NCBI GenBank assembly: GCA_004802705.1
Contig: SGPL01000467.1
Span: forward strand, 1 to 26,058
Origin: Bondarzewia mesenterica
Lineage: Eukaryota > Basidiomycota > Agaricomycetes > Russulales > Bondarzewiaceae
Reading direction: 5' to 3'
Length of the DNA stretch: 26,058 nt
Part shown: piece by piece, positions 18,815-26,058 of the stretch
Numbering within the stretch: position 1 is the first letter of the stretch
Layout of the letters: every line of letters starts with the position of its first letter
Made by a program: the position numbers and the translations under genes
The notes under the pieces: generated by a model
What the model saw: only the letters and a program-made list of their open reading frames with translations
Databases searched by the model: none
What the model was told of the DNA's origin: nothing

Positions 18815-21800
18815 CTGGTGAGACTACATCGGTGTCCGACTGCGCGGTGGATGTTCCGTCTCGAAAAGCGCGTGAAGTGGAGAGAAAGAACGCGATAGCC
18901 GAAGGAAAGATGGACGACTGCCTAGTACCGAAACGGCTTGACGAGGCCATCACTATGGTTGGGACGTGCATGGACATGCACCCACGATTCGAACGTTATA
19001 GACGAGAACCGGCAAATAACCTGTTCGAATGGGAACTTGTGCGTATTCTCAATTTACATTCTCCTTCTCCTTGAAATCTGCACTGATGGTGTGAAGATCC
19101 CCGGTAGGAGACGCGTAGATCATGAGCGCGCTGTCAAGATGTACGAGCGCGCGGCTGGAGACAAAACATTGCCTTCCGACTTGCGCCCGCCTCCTGTCCT
19201 CAAGGTATGTTCACTATCCATGTTTGCATGCATGCCTTTGCTCACTCAATCTGGTTAAACAGAGAACACTGGACTACCTTTTTCATGATCTACTTCCTAG
19301 GGAAGGGTTTTCTCCCACTTTCAACTTTATCCGCGATCGCTCTCGTTCCGTGAGGAATGATTTCACGATGCAGCATGAGACGGGAAGTTTGGCGATTGAG
19401 TGCCATGAGCGCTGCGCGCGCTTTCACATACTTGCATTACATTTTGAACGTGGTCGCGCTGGCTTTTCTCTCGCATTAGAGGAGCAACAGCTCATGAATA
19501 GTGAGTTTGGTTGTCCTAGTTTCGAGGTCAATAATCTCACCCGTCGTAGCCCTTCAAAGTTTAAAGGAGTTTTATGAAGACCAACATGGCCGCTACGAAT
19601 CTCCGAACGAGCTCGAGATGCGAATTTACCATCGCCTCATCCACATCCGAGACCAACGCGAACGACATGACGACATTCCTGAATGGATTCTCGCTCACCC
19701 CGTTTTCCATCTGACGACGAAATTCCGGAAGCATATCCAAGTCAAATCAGAGCCTATCACGAAAATTTCCTCGCTGATCGTCGATGATGAAGCGATGTCA
19801 ATATTTGCTGAGTTGGCAGGCGTGCTCAGAGAGCAGGGGGGTCAAGTCATGGTTTTTCTTGTGGCGTGCATACTCGAACGTTTATTTGGGTCGGATACCA
19901 TTGACGATATGGAGAACATTCGGGGTGGGCTGGGGATCCCACAGATCATCGACGGGGTCTCAACGCCTGTCGCATACACCCCTGGAACTAATGGCTCTTC
20001 CTTACCGGTGGTAGAAAGTTCACAGGAATCGCTTCGTAAGGTCAAAGGATCTCAATTGAAACCGAGTGCGACTGAATGGCTCACCAACAACTTCGGAGTT
20101 GAGCCTACATCGTCGGCATTTCTTGGCGAAGCCTCATATCCACCCGTCTCTTCATCCTCCTTAATACCCACATCTTCATCTGCGCCAGCTATAGGATCCA
20201 TTCCACCCTCTCAACCTGCGGCTTCGGCGTTTTTCCAATATCAAAACGACATCCAACGTGTTTGGCGGACAAACGTTTACTGTTGGTCGCTCGGCTTTCG
20301 ATTCCTCTTCCCCATCGCCGTTTGGAGCGCCTACATCAGTGAGCCTTGAACCAAGCCCGTTTGGCGGAACATTTTCCACGTTTCCTTCCTCAGTGTCAGC
20401 TCCCAGTGGTCTCTCACAGCCACAACCGACATTCGGAGGAAGTGCTTTGGGATCCACATCACTACCTGGAGGTTCATTTTCTCAAAGTACTCAGCCATCA
20501 CCATTTAGCTCTGCATGGCAGGCGTCGCCTTTCGGGAGTATCTCTGCAGCAAAGCCTTTTATCACATCAACTCCTCCTAAGGATGCCCTACATGAGGTCG
20601 TACCATCTACTCAGCCAAACATTTCGCCGCCTACATTTGGAGGCGCTGTATTTGGTTCTACGTCTGCATTTGGCTCGCAAAGCACACAATCGTCATTCTC
20701 TACTGCCGCTTCCTCCACATCGAAGAGCACGGGCATCTTCAGCACTCCTCTGCCAAATTTTGGTGTATCTTCTTCATCAAAAACGGCGTCGAAGGGGACT
20801 GTATCCGTTTTTGGTTCGTCATCATTGAATCCTTCTGCTCCTTCTTTCACTTCCAATGTCACTTCCAATAAAGAAGCTATACCCTCCACCGTCAAAACGC
20901 CATTACCCTCTCAACCATCGCCTGCTCCATTCAGTGCAATCTCCTTCCCATCTTATACTCCGCCATCTGTTTCTACGTCACAACATACACGACCATCTCT
21001 ACCCCCCATCGACACATCGCCTCCCAGCTCCCTGTTCCGTCCATCCAATGTCTTCGCAGCAACTCAGTCTGAAACACAATCAAAACTCGCGTTTACGAAG
21101 CCGCAACAGTTTGCCACTCCTCCACCAGCTGCTATGACAGTTAGGAAGGAAACGTTGTTTGAACTCCCTGGCTTGAAAACGAGTGAAACTGCATCTGTAC
21201 CCGAGAACGCTCCGCAAACACCGACAATTGTTATACCACCTACTCCAACGAGGCGCTCACCACCGTCCCAGCCACCTCCCGTCAGGATTGATACTATCTC
21301 ACTACCCGAAACTCCAACGGCAACGGCAGCAGCATTCCAGTTGCCTACGAAACCAATCAAATCCCTCTTTGGATATGCGAGTCTTCAATCGGTGGGATCT
21401 GTCTCATCAGAAGATATTCTCAGCCCTCTGCAATTAACTGGGCCTCCGCTTGCTGGGCGACCGACTCCCCCTTCCCTCCAGAATCGACCCTCTGTTTCCG
21501 GGTCACCGACGCCTGCAGAGCCCTTAGCAAGCACGAGCGGTATTCTTAAACCTTCGCCGCCTGAAGTCCCATCGCCGACGTTGACTCGACCTTCTCCCCC
21601 TCGGCTCAACGGCAAGGGCAAGGAGCGAGCTGGCGATACCGCAACACTTGGTGAAAAAGCCAGCCGGTTCCTGAATAGTAGTATCGTCGTGAAGAGGTCG
21701 TTCCAGCGGTGGGCCGCCCGTGCTACTGAACGCGCTGCGTGGACCGCTGCAGTTCGCCGAAGCGACGCGTACAGCAAACGCGTTCATCGTCAGCGGCTTT

Positions 21801-23784
21801 CCGATGGTCAATCGGCCAACAAGAAAAGGCGGGAGTCCAATGGGAGCACCGCGGAGCCACCCTCGTTGAAACGGTCACGCAAACGGGTGTCGGGCCAGTA
21901 TGTGCCACCAAGGTCGGATGATGAGCTTGCACAGCGTTTGAAAGAGGTACTCTATATCTTGTTGCCATCCTTACCGACTTTTGTCTTACAATTGGCTCTT
22001 GAAAGAATCACGAACAGCATGAACGAAGATGGGCAGTGGGGTCGTTCCTCGAATTACTTCGAAACCATGTGAAGGGAAGAGCAGAGGGGTACCCATTCGA
22101 TTGGACTATCTGGTTATCCACGAACTCGGATAACGATGGTACGGCCATTTGGGTTGAGCGGAAGTTCGATGTGCCTCGATCAGGCAAATGGGCTACTGAG
22201 CGAATATTCTCAATTCCTCTCAAGTCTGGGGATGAAACGGCGGCGTCTCCGGGATTGCTGGTATTTGAGTGTTCGCCGTTAGGAGAAGTCACCGACGAGA
22301 TTGAGAGGAAATACCGCATCTTAGATGATTGCCAGCGTTTGCGGGAAATTATCCAGAGTTTGCCTGAAGATCGCCACTTTATTCCGTCCATTCTGTTCAT
22401 CCAATGGGCCGAAGACAAACAGACCAATCTTTCAGAAGACGATTTGATAATGATGGTGTGTACTGTTCCTCGTTGAGTCGGTAATGTTGCTGAGGTAGGT
22501 GTTCATAGACCCGAGAATATATGTCTGAAGGCAAGATCGGCAGCTATCGTACTTTCTCTCTGACATCCACCACTACCAACCTGGACGAACGACTTGCGGA
22601 AGTCCTCAATTCAATGTCGTTGGACGTCAGCGGTCAATTGGTTGAAATTCTTTCTTGGAAAGGTCAGTGTATTTCGAGCTCTAGTGCGTTCGTCACCTCG
22701 CGTTCAACTCCCTTTCGTCTCAAGATTTGCTCGAGCTGGTTATATCTCCATGGAACGAATTCGCCATGGATTGGGTGTCGCGGTGTGTTATGGACGGTGA
22801 AGGTAATTAATAGGTTTTGGCCATTTGGCGATTGTGACTGACTGTTGCCCTCCAGTGGACTGGCATCTGTATGGTCAAGTGTTACGCACTTTGATCGAAT
22901 TGATGAATATTCTTTCACGCTTCGTGATGACGAGGTTTGACGAGGCGGATTCTCATAGCGATCCCCTCCCGCTTCTCCGTGCCGAGGACATTCAGAGCTC
23001 CGAGTACGTCTCACGAGATTTAAAAATGTCTAAATCGCCTAACGCGAATTCCAGCACAATGTACGAGGTCGCATTTGATTGGTCAGAACAGTCAGGCCTC
23101 GGACAAATTTCCTTGGATTGCGCGCTGGATCTACAATCTCACCAATCTCTAGGGGATGGTGCGTAGTCTTTGAAACCATTTTGAACGCGACGATCCGTCT
23201 GACAGACGGTTTTTAGACTTCCCCATCGAGGTGTTCACGAGACACCTATACGACATAGCGGCGCGCCGGATTGAGGCCGCCGTCTTTCCGGACAAGGCCA
23301 TTAGCTATCCCGTGCCAAAGCCAGAATTGCAATCCATCCGGGACGACGTGGAGAAGAGCATATCCAAGTCTGCGGATAAGCTGCGTCGGACGTTCGCATT
23401 CCACGTACGTCGGAAGCGCAAGGCGCCAGACGAGGACGAGGCAGATGATCTTCAGTGAGTTTCTACTCCCTTCTTCCAATACCCTGTCTCTCGTCATGCT
23501 GATCCACGCATCGCAGCCCCGCGACGCCGAGCAAAAGGGCCAGGAGGCTGTCTTCGGAGCCGACCATCGTCGAAGACGCGTCGTTCGCTTCCATCTTCAA
23601 TCCGAACGGCAGCACGCTGTCGAACGGGAGCGCGCATCTGCCGCCACCGTCCTCGCCCACCGTCTCGCCGGCCATGTCCATCGTCACCGAGGCAGACGGA
23701 TCGCCGCCGCGGATCGTCACAGCCGCGATGCTGCGCGCGCTCACGAAGAACGTACTCAAGAATCATGCGGGCGGCCGGTCGTGA
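18815..23784 (+). CDS. SAC3: SAC3/GANP nuclear mRNA-export scaffold, eleven visible exons, N-terminus missing, one frameshift
   Basis: Sac3 is the scaffold of the TREX-2 complex, which links transcription to mRNA export at nuclear pores. Exons: 18815-19038, 19097-19204, 19263-19500, 19550-21946, 22006-22455, 22509-22662, 22725-22802, 22856-23003, 23055-23158, 23217-23454, 23532-23784, about 1,462 codons. Residues 45-340 hold the SAC3/GANP domain (LDEAITMVGTCMDM, DLRPPPVLK, FIRDRSRSVRNDFTMQ, AIECHERCARFHILALH, EEQQLMN). Residues about 426-790 are Ser/Pro-rich with roughly a dozen FG dipeptides (SPFGG, VFGS). About 890-935 is a Trp-containing helix (FQRWAARATERAAWTAAVRR) resembling the Cdc31/Sus1-binding CID. 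The end reads AAMLRALTKNVLKNH. Oddities: exon 4 needs one base fewer to keep frame (T5 at 20230-20234); the usual MCPRFERY is MHPRFERY; no start codon or N-terminal exon is identified. The last acceptor (GAG at 23531) keeps frame; CAG at 23517 would not. Confidence 0.9.
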
Positions 23785-24715
23785 TGCGTACGTAGGATAG
23801 GTCGTCGGTTGTTTTGGGTTTCTTTTGGTATTTTACTATATCGTGTGGGGTGGTTATCTGTGTTTGTTTTTGCTATCGCTCAATCTATCTATCGAATCTG
23901 CTTCGGACGGGATTTTTTTATCTATCCGAGTGTGACATGTCGTGATTGCAGATCCTGAGAGGGTCGTTCGCGAAACCGTGTCGTGCTGTAGTGACCATTC
24001 GCTCTCGAGGTCGAGTCATCGCACTGGACGCGCAAGTTGTCACCCGTACCACGCTGAAATAATATAAGTATGCGGCCCGTCCGTGAACAGAGCAGACTAA
24101 ATCCCAAATGTAAACGACAGTCAGAAAGAACGACGACGACAATAACAACAACAGACGCGATGGCGCCCTACATGTGGACAACGAGCGGTAGGCGAAAACG
24201 TCCTGACGTATAAATAAAAAAAAAGAACATAAGGGGACCCCGCGCGAAAACCGGAATGAAAAAAAAGGAAAAAAAAGGAAATAACACAATTAAGAGAACG
24301 TGGACGCGTCGCGCAGGTGCGACTTCCATCCCACAGTCCGAGAACCTAATAACCCCAAAAAAAACGAGGACGAAAACGAAAAAGAAAGTGGAGGGAAGGG
24401 AAGGAAAGAGAAAGGGAGGAGGAAGGAGGAAGGGATTATAAATAAGGTTTATGCTGCGCGTGCGCCTGTACGTGTTAAACTGTGGGATCGGGTGATTGGG
24501 GAAAAAGTAAAAGACGGGAGACGGGACTGCGGAGAGGACGAAACGGCGGGAACGGTCGGTTTGGGGCTGGCGTGAAGTGTGGAAATGTCTATACAAGGCG
24601 TTCGTGTGCGTTGGGTGTCCGCTGAGTCTATGAGGGAGGGGAGGGGGAGCGGATCCGGTGGGTGGGTATGTGTATTTATGTTATGTAGGAGGTGGGGAGG
24701 GGGGTAGGGATGGGA
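23785..24715. other. Convergent intergenic region with purine tract
   Basis: Holds the 3' ends of SAC3 (plus) and the glycosyltransferase (minus). From about 24205 to 24437 the plus strand is strongly purine-biased (A8GGA8GG-like runs near 24257-24281, then a GGAGGGAAGGGAAGG-type tract at 24390-24436). The open frames there are low-complexity Lys/Arg/Glu or, on the other strand, Phe/Pro/Leu, and are not credible genes. Confidence 0.5.
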
Positions 24716-25880
24716 TCAGTAGGAGAAGATCATGAGCCATGGGTTGAGCACGATCTGTGGAATAACGTCAGCTCTCACGAACCGGGGTGCGAGAGACGGA
24801 GGAGGGAACGTACGGGGTAAAGAATATGACTGCCCGCGACGATAGCGAGCGGCAATATGACGGCCCAATCGTACCCGGGGATGCGCCACGCGGGGGGCGG
24901 GAGGGGCGTGGCGAGGATGACCATGGCGATGATGACGAGGGTGGAGAGGGAGAGGGCGAGCCAGAAGCGGCGGAGGATGCGGGGGACCTCGATGAAGAAG
25001 TTGGAGCGCTCGACTTCTTTTTTGGTGGCGCCCCAGGTGATGTTGTACGAGAAGAGGTGGGCGAGGAGGGCTTGGGAGAGGTGGATCGGGAGGCCGCCGA
25101 AGAAGAAGAAGCTGTGTGTTTGTTGTGAGAAAGGTTCGGTCAGTCACCGTCGAATGCAGACAAAGGGAAGGGGGAGGGGGGGGCTTACAAGAACGGAACC
25201 CAGGTGATGTTCTCGAGGAACGACGCGAGCAGGTCGCGATGGCCGATGCGGTACTCGAGCAGGGTGAACCCGAGGTTCCCGGCGCCCGGAAAGACGACGG
25301 TGCACGCGAGCCAGATCTCGAACGAGTGCTCGTAGAACCCGTCCACGGGGAACGCGAACCCGAGGATGAGGTAGTTCACGACGGAGAGGATGCACCCCGC
25401 TGCCAGCCCGTCTGCGCGCGAACACAATCACAATGAGATTCAGTTTTTTTTTTGTGTGGGGGGAAAGGGGACTTACAGTAGGAGAACATGTCTGTGTGTT
25501 TTTTAAAAAGGGGGAGGCAGGGTTCGTCAGCATTGCGGACGCTATGAGACGAGGAAGGGAGGGGAGAGGCTCACAGGACATCATGGTGACTTTATAGTGC
25601 ACGGGCGCGTCCGACCACATGAACGTCCGGAGTTGCTTCGTGATGGGGCCCAAGCGCCACCAACGGATGAGCGGGTTGAAGATCAGCTCGTTGCATCCTT
25701 CAAACCCCCCCAAAAAAAACAGGCGCTGTCAGCACGCATGTATGTGTATGTCGAGAGGAGGGGGGCGTTACCGTAAGAGTACTTCTGCCACCGGTTGAGC
25801 TCGTCGTCGGCGGTGAGCGAGACGCCTTCTTTGAACCCGCCCTCGGAGTACGTGGCCCACCGGATGATGTACCCCCTCAG
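24716..25880 (-). CDS. Family-2 glycosyltransferase-like membrane protein, C-terminal part, six exons
   Basis: C-terminal half of a basidiomycete GT2-type membrane glycosyltransferase, probably acting on extracellular or cell-wall polysaccharide; donor and product unknown. Exons: 25880-25772, 25697-25575, 25491-25477 (15-nt micro-exon), 25411-25189, 25111-24814, 24754-24716; all phases agree and give 268 residues. Seen: RWATYSEGGFKEGVSLTADD and ELNRWQKYSYG (residues 7-37), then NELIFNPLIRWW and PITKQLRTFMWSD. The LNRW could play the part of the Q/RxxRW motif of processive GT2 enzymes; that is inference. Four or five hydrophobic segments follow (about 88-106, 116-136, 155-178, 205-225, 240-258). 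The stop follows PWLMIFSY. The nucleotide-binding and DxD part should lie upstream; I found no convincing exon in 25881-26058, so the gene is cut by the window edge. It is convergent with SAC3. Confidence 0.85.
25477..25491 (-). other. 15-nt micro-exon of the glycosyltransferase gene
   Basis: The bases between an acceptor (ACACAG, ending at 25492) and a donor (GTAAGT, starting at 25476) encode MFSY flanked by two split Tyr codons. Both neighbouring exon ends have the matching phase (one base before, two after), and the product reads VTMMSYMFSYYGLAAGC. Skipping it removes five codons in frame. Confidence 0.75.
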
Positions 25881-26058
25881 CTGCACCGAGCAAACAAACA
25901 AGCAAACAAACGAATCAGTAAATGAAAATGCGCGTCGACCCTACGCGCGTGGATGGAGGAGGGAAAGAACGTCATGCCCGAGTTCGTGCGGAGAAGGAGA
26001 GCAGCGAGCCAAACAAGAAGGTGCAGCTCCTCCCCGCCCCTACGCAGAACATGTCGTT
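25881..26058. other. Upstream of visible glycosyltransferase exons, window edge
   Basis: Begins (minus strand) with an acceptor GGTGCAG and a CAAA-type tetranucleotide repeat (25891-25911 on the plus strand), both consistent with intron. The remaining bases to the edge show no coding match I can place. Confidence 0.4.

Noticed and set aside
23455..23517. Shorter final SAC3 intron ending CAG at 23517
   Set aside because: It shifts the frame away from the family-like C-terminus; the GAG acceptor at 23531 keeps it. RNA data would decide.
24256..24596. Open frames over the purine tract
   Set aside because: Translation is low-complexity Lys/Glu/Arg or Phe/Leu/Pro with no start context or homology.
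25144..25713. 189-codon minus-strand frame with Arg/Pro-rich middle
   Set aside because: Only its first part is real (glycosyltransferase exon 25697-25575); the rest reads through introns and a wrong frame of the next exons.

Overview
The window reads as nuclear DNA of a filamentous basidiomycete, most likely an agaricomycete (mushroom-forming fungus). Genes are cut by many short GT-AG introns (50-83 nt, often with a CTGAC/CTAAC-like branch site). The best-supported proteins (SAC3, a family-2 glycosyltransferase, a DUF2235 hydrolase, a Crinkler-type P-loop NTPase) have the composition I associate with that group. The sequence contains a 707-base run of N (11515-12221), and isolated Ns scatter from about 11430 to 14320.

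Layout, left to right. (1) 1-516, minus: N-terminal two exons of a DUF2235/Tle1-like alpha/beta hydrolase, cut by the window edge. (2) 517-8520: gene-poor DNA holding two diverged copies (about 3305-4560 and 7025-8170) of an unrecognised repeat family. Both have a TATATAAG box, a conserved 71-nt coding mini-exon and a 5' splice site. A third, 3'-only copy lies at 15980-16440. (3) 8521-11144, minus: a five-exon Crinkler-type NTPase gene whose 5' end runs into the low-quality/gap region. (4) 13281-13361, plus: tRNA-Glu(CUC) with a 9-nt intron. (5) 14298-14802, minus: three-exon gene for mitochondrial ribosomal protein uS17m. (6) 16617-18815: a patchwork of hairpins, a partial duplication that looks like the spliced form of its neighbour, a frameshifted fragment of RNA polymerase II RPB1, a frameshifted N-terminal fragment of an MFS transporter, and an AT-rich block. 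(7) 18815-23784, plus: SAC3/GANP mRNA-export scaffold (eleven visible exons) with SAC3 domain, FG-repeat region and CID-like helix. It lacks a recognisable N-terminus and carries a one-base frameshift. (8) 24716-25880, minus: C-terminal half of a family-2 glycosyltransferase with a 15-nt micro-exon, convergent with SAC3.

The housekeeping genes (SAC3, uS17m, tRNA-Glu) are unrelated neighbours, as usual in a fungal chromosome; I see no operon-like or pathway cluster. The unusual content is the debris zone 16.6-18.8 kb immediately 5' of SAC3 and the dispersed same-strand repeat family. Exon models were derived by hand from reading frame, splice signals and remembered family consensus; no database search was run.
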